A stretch of DNA of 64,000 nt from Bradymonas sediminis (GTDB taxonomy: Bacteria; Myxococcota_A; Bradymonadia; Bradymonadales; Bradymonadaceae): the NCBI RefSeq assembly GCF_003258315.1, contig NZ_CP030032.1, forward strand, positions 1,650,001-1,714,000. The letters are read 5' to 3'. This document shows, in pieces, positions 18,711 to 26,089 of this stretch. Position 1 is the stretch's first letter. Every line of letters starts with the position of its first letter. The notes beneath the pieces are model-generated. The model was not told the DNA's origin, did no database searches, and saw only the letters and a list, made by a program, of their open reading frames with translations. The translations under genes were made by a program, and so were the position numbers.

Positions 18711-19688
18711 TCAGTCAATCAGAAGGTAGCGGTCGGCGTGGTCACAGATCACGGTGACGATGACGGCCTTTTTGACCTTTTGGGCTGCCAATTTTTCGGC
18801 CAGTTGAATCGCGGCCCACACATTCGCGCCGGCCGAGTTTCCGGCGGCGATGCCCTCTTTTTTGGCCAATTTCTCGGCCATATCCCAACCATCCTCGGTC
18901 TCGACGGGGATGACGCCGTTGAGCTTGGACTCGTCGTAGATGTCAGGGACGATGGACGTGGGCATATGCTTGAGCCCCTCGAGCCCGTGGAAGGAGTCGG
19001 CCGGCTGGGCGCCGTAGGTCTCGATGGCCGGGTTAAAGCCCTGGAGCCCACGCGTCACACCCATGATGGTGCCGGTGGTGCCCGTGGCGGCCACAAAATG
19101 CGTGACGCGCTCGTTGCTCTGGCGCCAGATCTCGGGCGCGGTCGTCTTCTCGTGGGCGAGCGGATTATTCGGGTTGCCATATTGATTGGCGTAAAAATAT
19201 TGCCCGGACTCATCTTCGTCGACGAGCTTTTTGCACAGGCGCTGCGCGCCGTCGCTGCCCTCGAGCGGGTCTGAGTAGGTAATCTCGGCGCCGTAGGCTT
19301 TCATGATGCGCTTGCGCGCGGCCGACGCGTTCTGCGGCATGACCAGGGCGACCTTGAGCCCAAGCGCCGCCCCGACCATGGCGTAGGCGATACCCGTATT
19401 GCCGCTGGTCGAGTCGATCAGGGTCTTCTCCGGGGTCAACTCGCCGCTCGCCAGCGCGTCGACAATGATCTGGCGCGCGGGGCGGTCCTTCACCGAGCCG
19501 CCGGGGTTATAGAACTCGAGCTTCGCCCAGATCTCGATGGACCCGGGCAGATGCTTGGTCACCTCGTTGAGGCGAACCAGCGGCGTATTGCCGATCATCT
19601 CGAGCACCGACGCCTTGGGTTCAGGCGCGCGGTTTGAGTCGGAGGAGTCCGGCGATGAGGCGCGATTTTTGGAGGAGTTCGCCACCAC
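18711..19688 (-). CDS. cysM: Cysteine synthase (CysM/CysK family, PLP-dependent)
   Basis: This 325-residue enzyme carries the OASS hallmarks: NPGGSVKDR with the PLP lysine at about residue 67, STSGNTG for substrate binding and GTTGTIMG for the PLP phosphate. The Mycobacterium CysM type uses O-phosphoserine and a thiocarboxylated CysO rather than free sulfide. The neighbouring ThiS-like carrier and JAMM peptidase make that route likely here. The start is only two bases from the cysO stop, so the two are translated together. The first 25 residues are Ser-rich with no homology. Confidence 0.92.
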   Translation of the reverse strand: MVANSSKNRASSPDSSDSNRAPEPKASVLEMIGNTPLVRLNEVTKHLPGSIEIWAKLEFYNPGGSVKDRPARQIIVDALASGELTPEKTLIDSTSGNTGIAYAMVGAALGLKVALVMPQNASAARKRIMKAYGAEITYSDPLEGSDGAQRLCKKLVDEDESGQYFYANQYGNPNNPLAHEKTTAPEIWRQSNERVTHFVAATGTTGTIMGVTRGLQGFNPAIETYGAQPADSFHGLEGLKHMPTSIVPDIYDESKLNGVIPVETEDGWDMAEKLAKKEGIAAGNSAGANVWAAIQLAEKLAAQKVKKAVIVTVICDHADRYLLID

Positions 19689-19690
19689 AA

Positions 19691-19966
19691 TCAGCCTCCA
19701 GCGATGGCGGGAACGATGGAGATTTCGGCGCCCTCGGGCACCTCGGTGTCCAGGTTCTTTTGGAATCGAATATCTTCGTCGTTGGCGTAGACGTTGACGA
19801 AGCGGCGCAGCGCGTCGGCGTCGTCGAAGATGCGGCTCTTGATGTCCGGGTGCGCCTCGGTCAGGCCTGCCAGGGCCTGGCCGACGGTGCTCGCCTCGAC
19901 AGCAACGCGGTCGTCGCCGCCGGTATATTTACGAAGGGGCGTGGGGATTCGAACGAAAACAGCCAT
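19691..19966 (-). CDS. cysO: MoaD/ThiS-family sulfur carrier (CysO-like)
   Basis: A 91-residue ubiquitin-fold protein of the MoaD/ThiS family ending in the required Gly-Gly (PAIAGG). VRIPTPLRKYTGG and VPEGAEISIVPAIAGG match family strands. The carrier is adenylated and converted to a C-terminal thiocarboxylate that donates sulfur; an adenylating MoeB/MoeZ partner is not in the window. It sits directly before cysM (two bases) and 72 bases after the OASS paralogue, which is the expected context for CysO. Confidence 0.9.
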   Translation of the reverse strand: MAVFVRIPTPLRKYTGGDDRVAVEASTVGQALAGLTEAHPDIKSRIFDDADALRRFVNVYANDEDIRFQKNLDTEVPEGAEISIVPAIAGG

Positions 19967-20038
19967 CGTGGATTCCTAGTCTTAGGGATAAAACAAAGGG
20001 TTTAGTTGAAGCAAAACGGGTTGGTTCGGCCGCCGGCG

Positions 20039-21010
20039 TCAGATGATATCGGGGCGAAAGGTCACCTCAAAGAGAGGCTTGTCTTCCCAGCCCAGGTAGC
20101 GCTGGCCGGAGTCCGGGTTCAGCGCGACGATGACCGCGTCTTTGGGAAGGTCGGGGCGCATCTTAAGCGCCAGATGCACCGCCGCGGCGCCCTTGGGGCT
20201 GAGCAGGAGGCCTTCTTCGCGCGCAATATAATCGCGCATCTCCCAGGCTTTTTTCAGGCCAATCTTGGTGAGGCGGTTGTAAGAGTATGCGCTTAGCTCG
20301 GGGAATTCCGTGTCGGTGAGCACCGCGCCGCCGACCTGCAGGTCGGGGTGGGTCTCGCGTAGTTTTCCCGCCACGTGGCGCAGCGTTCCACCGGTCGTGA
20401 CCGAGGTGACAAACGCGGCGAGCACTTGCCCGTTGAGCGCGTCCAATATCTCGGAGGCCATCTCGCGATACGCTTCGTTGACCGCCTCGCGGCGATAGCC
20501 GTCCACGAAGATGCGGTCGGAGGCTTCGCGCGACCAGCGCGCGGCCTCTTCGATCGCCCCGCAGGTGCCGGCCTCTTCGGCGGTCCACACGATATCTGCC
20601 CCGAAGCGCTCAATGAGTTTGACCTGGCGGCGGCTCGAGTTCGAGGGGGCGAAGATCTTAAGGTTGAGATTAAGCAGGTTGGTCAGCAGGGCGATGGCGA
20701 CCGCGGAGTCATCGATGCCCGCGATGGCCAGGGAGTCGCCGGCCACGATATAGCCCGCGCGCACCGCATGGGTGACGATTTCGCGGGTGTAGCGGTCGCG
20801 GATACTCCCGCTCGGGTTCACGTTCTCCATCTTAATATAGACGTCCGCCCCTTCGCCCTGCGTGATGCGATTGAGCTTCACCAGGGGGGTGTTGCCGATG
20901 AGCGCGTCGATCCGATTCACCGTCAGCAGATCGGGCAGTCCTCGGGCGTTTTGCGTCTCGATGGGCGTGTCAGCCTTGCCTCGAGCGGCTCTAATCGCAC
21001 CTTTAATCAT
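20039..21010 (-). CDS. OASS-fold paralogue lacking the PLP lysine
   Basis: A 323-residue protein clearly of the cysteine synthase fold (DALIGNTPLVKLNRIT and TTGGTLRHVAG). Where CysK/CysM have NPxGSVKDR it reads NPSGSIRDR, so the Schiff-base lysine is Arg (about residue 71; codon on the plus strand at 20798-20800). The STSGNTG substrate loop is replaced by AIAGIDDS. It should not catalyse PLP chemistry as the active paralogue does. It is the first gene of the operon with cysO, cysM and mec. The natural roles for such a subunit are binding CysO or regulating CysM, both inference. ATG 21010 is used; a TTG 54 bases earlier is open. Confidence 0.85.
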   Translation of the reverse strand: MIKGAIRAARGKADTPIETQNARGLPDLLTVNRIDALIGNTPLVKLNRITQGEGADVYIKMENVNPSGSIRDRYTREIVTHAVRAGYIVAGDSLAIAGIDDSAVAIALLTNLLNLNLKIFAPSNSSRRQVKLIERFGADIVWTAEEAGTCGAIEEAARWSREASDRIFVDGYRREAVNEAYREMASEILDALNGQVLAAFVTSVTTGGTLRHVAGKLRETHPDLQVGGAVLTDTEFPELSAYSYNRLTKIGLKKAWEMRDYIAREEGLLLSPKGAAAVHLALKMRPDLPKDAVIVALNPDSGQRYLGWEDKPLFEVTFRPDII

Positions 21011-21188
21011 GATATCACGTGGGGGTTTTGCGTTCTTAAATCGAATCGTATGACCGGCGCCCAAAAGGCTGCGCCCGTTGAAAGGCTCAACGGGTTAATT
21101 GCTCGCGGGGATTCAACATAGTAAACGCCCCAGACCTTCCCGGGAAGCGAAAATAATTTCGAAACCCTATCAACTCACTAGGTTATTC

Positions 21189-21647
21189 TTAATCACCCGC
21201 CAGAGTCGAGTCAAATCGCATCATGATATGGGGGATTTCGGCTTCGACGAACGGCTCGCCGACCCGTCGCCAGCCGAGGCGATGATACCAATCCTCGAGG
21301 TGTGCCTGGGCGTGAAGCTCGCCGAGATGCTGGCCGAGGGACGTCTGGGCGGCGCGCATTAAGCGCGTGCCGAGTCCCTGGCCCTGGAAGTCGGGGTGAA
21401 TCGCCACGCGGCCGATAACCTGCGGGGCCTCATCGACAAAGATGCGCGCGGTGCCGATGAGTCGGCGGGTGTCGTCTGCGCCGTGCTGCCAGAGCATCAT
21501 ATGGGCGCATTCCGGGTCACGCCCGTCGATCTCAGGTTCGGAGGTAATCTTTTGGCCGACCACGAACACGAGGACGCGAAGGGCGAGGATGTCGTGGAGC
21601 TCATCGCGGGTGAGGTCGCGATAATGCGTGACGTCGATTGAAATCAT
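21189..21647 (-). CDS. ElaA-like GNAT N-acetyltransferase
   Basis: A 152-residue acetyltransferase of the GNAT superfamily. LALRVLVFVVGQKI at the N-terminus is the ElaA-type start, and GRVAIHPDFQGQGLGTRLM carries the acetyl-CoA pyrophosphate loop (Q/R-x-x-G-x-G/A). It is cytoplasmic with unknown substrate. The stop of the upstream maiA gene is nine bases before its start, so it is likely the third member of the tyrosine-degradation operon. Confidence 0.9.
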   Translation of the reverse strand: MISIDVTHYRDLTRDELHDILALRVLVFVVGQKITSEPEIDGRDPECAHMMLWQHGADDTRRLIGTARIFVDEAPQVIGRVAIHPDFQGQGLGTRLMRAAQTSLGQHLGELHAQAHLEDWYHRLGWRRVGEPFVEAEIPHIMMRFDSTLAGD

Positions 21648-21656
21648 AGGCTGGGC

Positions 21657-22322
21657 TCAGGGCGCGAGCACCGCGTCTGGCTGGGCGTCGGGATGTGACT
21701 CTTTGAAGGCGTCGAGCGCCTGACAATTCTGCTCAATTTGGAGCAAGAGCGGATACGCGCTCAGGTCCACGCTAAAGCGGCGCGCGTTATAAAGCTGCGG
21801 GATTAGGCAGAGGTCCGCAAAGCTTAAGTTATCGCCGACCGAGAAATTCCCGGCCGTTTCGGCGGCCAGAGTTTCGTAGGCATTTAGGCCGTCGGCGATA
21901 AACGGCGCGCACCATTTGCGCGCGTCGACCGGCTCGCCTTCGACCTCAAAGGAGGCCTTGAGGCGCTGCATCAGGTGCAGGTTCTGCAGGGGTTGAATTC
22001 CGCTATTGACGATCTCGGCGAGCTGGCGCGCCCGTGCCCGTAAAAACGGGTCGTCCGGCAAGAGCGCCGGCTCCGGATGGGTCTCCTCTAAATATTCAAG
22101 GATCGCCATCGATTGGGCGAGGTGCTGAGTTCCTCCCGCGGTCGAAATCTCGAGCGTCGGGAGTTGCTTCATCGGATTGCGCGCGCGGTAAGAATCCGCG
22201 TGTTGCTCGCCGCCGTTTTGCACCAGGTGCACCGCCTCATAGGCGTAATCGATCCCCTTGAATGCAAGGGCGATGCGCACCCGCCAGCTCGAAGAGCTTC
22301 GCCAATAGCTGAATAATTTCAT
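21657..22322 (-). CDS. maiA: Maleylacetoacetate isomerase (zeta-class GST)
   Basis: The 221-residue protein begins MKLFSYWRSSSSWRVRIAL, the zeta-GST active-site signature with the SSxSxRVR serine, and has the NPMKQLPTLE glutathione-binding region. It isomerises maleylacetoacetate to fumarylacetoacetate with glutathione in tyrosine/phenylalanine breakdown. The fumarylacetoacetase-like gene is directly upstream on the same strand, with a gap of five bases, which confirms the role. Confidence 0.93.
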   Translation of the reverse strand: MKLFSYWRSSSSWRVRIALAFKGIDYAYEAVHLVQNGGEQHADSYRARNPMKQLPTLEISTAGGTQHLAQSMAILEYLEETHPEPALLPDDPFLRARARQLAEIVNSGIQPLQNLHLMQRLKASFEVEGEPVDARKWCAPFIADGLNAYETLAAETAGNFSVGDNLSFADLCLIPQLYNARRFSVDLSAYPLLLQIEQNCQALDAFKESHPDAQPDAVLAP

Positions 22323-22327
22323 CGTGA

Positions 22328-23305
22328 TTAACCCTTGACCACTTTTTGGGAGATGGTCCCGAAGAGGTTCTGGCCGGCCTTATCGCGCATGCGAATATCG
22401 ACCGTGTCGCCGACCTGCATATAAGGGGTTTTGAACTCGCCGGTGTCGATCTTCTCGATCATGCGCTTCTCGGACAGGCACGAGGAGCCGCGGCTGCGGT
22501 CTTCGTTGGAGACCGTGCCGCTTCCCAGGATGGTTCCGGCCGTGAAGGCGCGGGTCTTCGCGATATGCTCGATGAGCTGGAAGAAGCTGAAGTGCATCGC
22601 GGGACCGGCGTCGGGGTCGCCGAAGAACTCACCGTTATAGTCGGTCTTCAGCGGCAGATCGACGCGCCCCTCTTGCCAATGCTCGCCGAGTTCGTCGGGC
22701 GTGATGGCGAAGGGGGCGAAGGTTGTGGCCGGCTTGGATTGGAAGAACCCGAAGTTCTTGGCCAGCTCCGCCGGGATAAGGTTGCGGTAGGTGTTGTCGT
22801 TCACGACCATCAGCAATTTAATATGCTTTTCGGCGTCCGCGGCTTTGACGCCCTGCGGGGTGTCGCCCAGGACGACGGCGACTTCGGCCTCGAAATCCAG
22901 GCCCCATTCGGGGTTCGGCAGTGGGATATCTTCGGTCGGCGCCAGGAAAACACCCGAGCCGCCCTGATAGACGAGGGGGTCGGTTTCCAGGGTCGCGGGC
23001 GGCTCGGCGTCGCGGGCCTTACGCACCAGGACGATGTGGTTGATATAGGCCGACCCGTCGATCCACTCGTAGGCGCGGGGCAGCGGGGAGTGAAATTGGT
23101 CGACGTCGACCGGGGTTCCGCTGACTTCGCCGCTCTCTAATTTCGCGGCGAGGGCCTCCAATTGCGGCGCCACGTCATCCCAGGCGTCCAGCGCAGCCTG
23201 CATGGTCGGCGCGATGTCGGTGGCCGGCGTATATTGACTATTGTCGCGCTTCACCACGACAAGCTGACCATCCCGTGTTCCGTTCTTAATCGTACCTAAT
23301 TTCAT
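22328..23305 (-). CDS. Fumarylacetoacetate hydrolase family protein
   Basis: This 325-residue FAH-family enzyme has the WGLDFEAEVAVVLGDTP segment (metal-ligand Glu residues) and GTILGSGTVSNEDRSRG near the C-terminus. Fumarylacetoacetase cleaves fumarylacetoacetate to fumarate and acetoacetate. Its five-base distance to maiA supports that substrate rather than the many other FAH-fold reactions. The length agrees with the bacterial two-domain FAH form. No homogentisate dioxygenase gene is in the window, so the upper pathway must lie elsewhere. Confidence 0.9.
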   Translation of the reverse strand: MKLGTIKNGTRDGQLVVVKRDNSQYTPATDIAPTMQAALDAWDDVAPQLEALAAKLESGEVSGTPVDVDQFHSPLPRAYEWIDGSAYINHIVLVRKARDAEPPATLETDPLVYQGGSGVFLAPTEDIPLPNPEWGLDFEAEVAVVLGDTPQGVKAADAEKHIKLLMVVNDNTYRNLIPAELAKNFGFFQSKPATTFAPFAITPDELGEHWQEGRVDLPLKTDYNGEFFGDPDAGPAMHFSFFQLIEHIAKTRAFTAGTILGSGTVSNEDRSRGSSCLSEKRMIEKIDTGEFKTPYMQVGDTVDIRMRDKAGQNLFGTISQKVVKG

Positions 23306-23477
23306 CTTCTTATCTCAGTCTCTAAAGGTGGTTATCAGGCGCATTTAACCCGAAGTTTCCGAGGCCATCGAAGAGGATGGCGTCGGCGCAATATTTCGTG
23401 GTCTTTGTATATTCCGGGCTTTTTAATCGGTTTAGCCCTAATCGCCGCGTATATTTCTGTCAACGATTGGCAAGTCG

Positions 23478-23501
23478 CTCGCGCGCAGTGCTGCGCGCGA
23501 G
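23478..23501 (-). terminator. GC hairpin after the DUF924 gene
   Basis: CTCGCGCGCAG and CTGCGCGCGAG form a perfect 11-base hairpin with a TG loop just past the DUF924 stop. There is no U-run, so this may be a weak terminator. Confidence 0.35.
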
Positions 23502-23521
23502 GCGGTGATACTTCGCAGGTC

Positions 23522-24100
23522 TTAAAACGAGGAGTTGGGCTGCTTCAGGAACTCGACCTCTTCGGGGGTGCTTTCGCGGCCGAGGACGTCGTTTCGATGC
23601 GGGTAGCGGCCAAATCTTTCGATGATGTCATAGTGGCGCTGGGCGTAGTCCAGGCCGTTGCGGGCGATGCTGTCGGGGGCGGGGTAGTCTTCGACGAGCT
23701 CTTCGAATTTCGCGATCGACAGCTTCTGGATTTCGAAGTCTTCTGAATGCTCCAGGGGCATATAGAAGAAGAAGCGCTGGACCTGATTGAGCTCGCGGTC
23801 GTGGCCTTTTTTGATGCCCTCAAGGGTCAACTCGAGCGCCTTGGGGTCCTGGGACCAGGACTTCGGCGAGCCGCGAAACAGGTTGCGAGAGAATTGGTCG
23901 AGCAACACGATGAGCGCGATTCGCCCCTCGGCGGTGTCGGCCCAATCGTCGTATTTACCCTGGATCGCCAGCTCGAGGTCTTCGCTAAATTTGGCGCGGA
24001 TTTTGTCGTCGAAATCCTCGTCTTTGGTGAACCATTCCTTGCGGTATTCGGTGGCGTCGGCGAACCAAAAATCCAGAACCTCTTGTGCTTTTGCGTCCAT
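23522..24100 (-). CDS. DUF924 family protein
   Basis: A 192-residue helical protein with the DUF924 signature: VLDFWFADATEYRKEWFTKD, LIVLLDQFSRNLFRG and FFYMPLEHSED. The family is cytoplasmic, related in fold to TPR proteins, and has no assigned reaction. It is flanked by the FAH gene and the ABC exporter, both on the same strand but at distances of more than 85 bases, so it is probably its own unit. Confidence 0.92.
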   Translation of the reverse strand: MDAKAQEVLDFWFADATEYRKEWFTKDEDFDDKIRAKFSEDLELAIQGKYDDWADTAEGRIALIVLLDQFSRNLFRGSPKSWSQDPKALELTLEGIKKGHDRELNQVQRFFFYMPLEHSEDFEIQKLSIAKFEELVEDYPAPDSIARNGLDYAQRHYDIIERFGRYPHRNDVLGRESTPEEVEFLKQPNSSF

Positions 24101-24187
24101 GGGTGACTCTTTTCGATGGGGATAATATCAATTCAAACACAGTTGCGTGTGGGACGATAATCACCAGTCTGGCGCAGACAAGTCGAT

Positions 24188-26089
24188 TTAGGCGCTGATT
24201 GTGGCGTCGACCTCGGCGGCGGCGTTGCCATCGAAGGCGTATTGAAGCTGATAGAGCGTGCGGTAGTGCCCGTCGAGGGCCAGCAACTCCTGGTGGGTTC
24301 CCTGCTCAATGATCTCGCCTTTGTGCAGCACGATGATGCGGTTGGCCTTCTGAATCGTTGAGAGACGATGGGCGATGACGACCGAGGTCTGGCGGGCCAT
24401 CAATTTATCGATGGCGTCCTGAATGATGGTCTCGGTGTCGGTGTCCACGTTGGCGGTGGCCTCGTCGAGGATGAGCACATGCGGCTGCTGGGCCAGCGCG
24501 CGCGCGAAGGAGAGAAGTTGCTTCTCGCCCGAGGAGAGGTTGGCCCCGCGCTCGGCGATGAGGTGCTCGTAGCCGTTGGAATAGCGGGTGATCATCGGGT
24601 GGGCGTGCACGATTCTTGCGGCCTCCACGAGCTCCTCGTGGCTCACGGATTCGTCGCCCAGCGTGAGGTTTTCGCGGATGGTGCCGCGGAAGAGAAACGA
24701 GTCCTGGAGCACCGCGGCGAAGGAGCGGCGATACTCATTGAGGTCGAACTCACGGATATCAATGCCGTTGATCAGGATGCGACCACGGGTGACGTCGTAT
24801 AGGCGCATCAGCAGGCTGGTGATGGTCGTCTTGCCGGCGCCGGTATGCCCGACCAGGGCGAGCTTCTCGCCGGGTTCGATGGCAAAGCTGAGGTCTTTGA
24901 TGATCCAGCTATCGTCGTCGGGCTCGTCGCTATAGGAGAACCAGACATTCTCAAACTCCAGGCGGAAGTCAGCGGTCGGCAGCGGCGTCGGCGCGGCGGC
25001 GACGGGGATGCGGTCGTCGGTGTCGAGCAGCTCGAAGATGCGCTCACTGCTGGCCATCGCGCTCTGCAAGAGATTGTATTTTTGGGCCAGGTCGCGAATC
25101 GGCACGAAGAAGCGCTGCATATATTCGAGGAACGCGACCAGAAGACCGATGGTCATCACATTCTCAAGGACCTGCCCGCTGCCGTACCAGATGATAATGC
25201 CGACGGTGACCGAGCCGACCGCCTCTACCACTGCGTAGAGCATCGCGTCATAGCGCACCGAGTTGAGGTTGGCCTTGCGATAATCCTCGTTGATCGCCCG
25301 GTACTCGTCGGCGCTGATATGCTCGCGCACGAAGAGTTGCACGATCTCGATGCCGGTGATCGACTCCTGAAGGTGGGCGTAGAGGCGCGCGATTTGCACG
25401 CGGATTTCGCGAAACGCGGCGCGCAAAAAGTGGCGAAAGACGGCGATGAGCACCAGCAGAAATGGCACCACGGTGAAGCTGATAAGCGCGAGCTTCCAAT
25501 CCTTATAGAGCAGGATACCGACAATCGCGACGAGGGTGATGATATCGCCCACCATCGTGATCATCCCGGAGGAGAGCGCCTCCTGCAGGGACTCGATATC
25601 GGTGGTCATACGCGTCATCAGCCGCCCGGTGGGGTGGCGATGGAAGAAGCCGACCGACAGGGTCTGCACGTGGCTAAACATGCGCTGGCGCAGGTCGTAG
25701 AGCGCGCGCTGCCCGGCCTTTTGCATCAGCACAAATTGCAGATAACGCGCGCCGGCCTGCAAGAAGACGGCGGCGCCAAAGGCGGCGACCACCCAGGGGA
25801 GGCCGTCGAGGTTTCGCGGCACCAGGTAATCATCGATGGCGACCTGCAGAAGATGCGGCTGGGCCAGGCCAAAGGCCGAGGCGACCGGCAGCAGCAAGAG
25901 GCAGAAGAAGAAGGTCACTCGATACGGGCGCATAAAGCTCCACAGACGCTTCGCCAGGGCGAGGTCGGTGGTGTTGCCAAGCGTCTGCTCCTTAAAGCCC
26001 GAGCCGATGGCCCCGCCGCTGGGGCGCTCGGGCTTTAGCTCGTCGGTCGAGTCGGGTTGCTGATTTGTTTCGGTATTCTTATCACTCAC
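24188..26089 (-). CDS. ABC exporter half-transporter, catalytic-site-complete subunit (MdlB-like)
   Basis: A 633-residue half-transporter: about six transmembrane segments (residues 55-330) and a nucleotide-binding domain with Walker A VGHTGAGKTT, a signature LSSGEKQLLSFARAL, Walker B VLILDEATANVD with the catalytic Glu, and the H-loop VIAHRLST. The signature is altered from LSGGQ. Together with the partner upstream it forms a heterodimer of the MdlAB/TM287-288/LmrCD type. The start overlaps the upstream stop by four bases (ATGA), so translation is coupled. Confidence 0.92.
   Translation of the reverse strand: MSDKNTETNQQPDSTDELKPERPSGGAIGSGFKEQTLGNTTDLALAKRLWSFMRPYRVTFFFCLLLLPVASAFGLAQPHLLQVAIDDYLVPRNLDGLPWVVAAFGAAVFLQAGARYLQFVLMQKAGQRALYDLRQRMFSHVQTLSVGFFHRHPTGRLMTRMTTDIESLQEALSSGMITMVGDIITLVAIVGILLYKDWKLALISFTVVPFLLVLIAVFRHFLRAAFREIRVQIARLYAHLQESITGIEIVQLFVREHISADEYRAINEDYRKANLNSVRYDAMLYAVVEAVGSVTVGIIIWYGSGQVLENVMTIGLLVAFLEYMQRFFVPIRDLAQKYNLLQSAMASSERIFELLDTDDRIPVAAAPTPLPTADFRLEFENVWFSYSDEPDDDSWIIKDLSFAIEPGEKLALVGHTGAGKTTITSLLMRLYDVTRGRILINGIDIREFDLNEYRRSFAAVLQDSFLFRGTIRENLTLGDESVSHEELVEAARIVHAHPMITRYSNGYEHLIAERGANLSSGEKQLLSFARALAQQPHVLILDEATANVDTDTETIIQDAIDKLMARQTSVVIAHRLSTIQKANRIIVLHKGEIIEQGTHQELLALDGHYRTLYQLQYAFDGNAAAEVDATISA

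Noticed and set aside
21074-21094. CCCGTTGA...TCAACGGG hairpin upstream of the OASS paralogue
   Set aside because: Short arms, no clear terminator tract or known riboswitch pattern; S-box or T-box motifs were not recognised.
24845-26038. A 397-codon plus-strand frame opposite the ABC exporter
   Set aside because: Antisense shadow; His/Asp-rich without domain.
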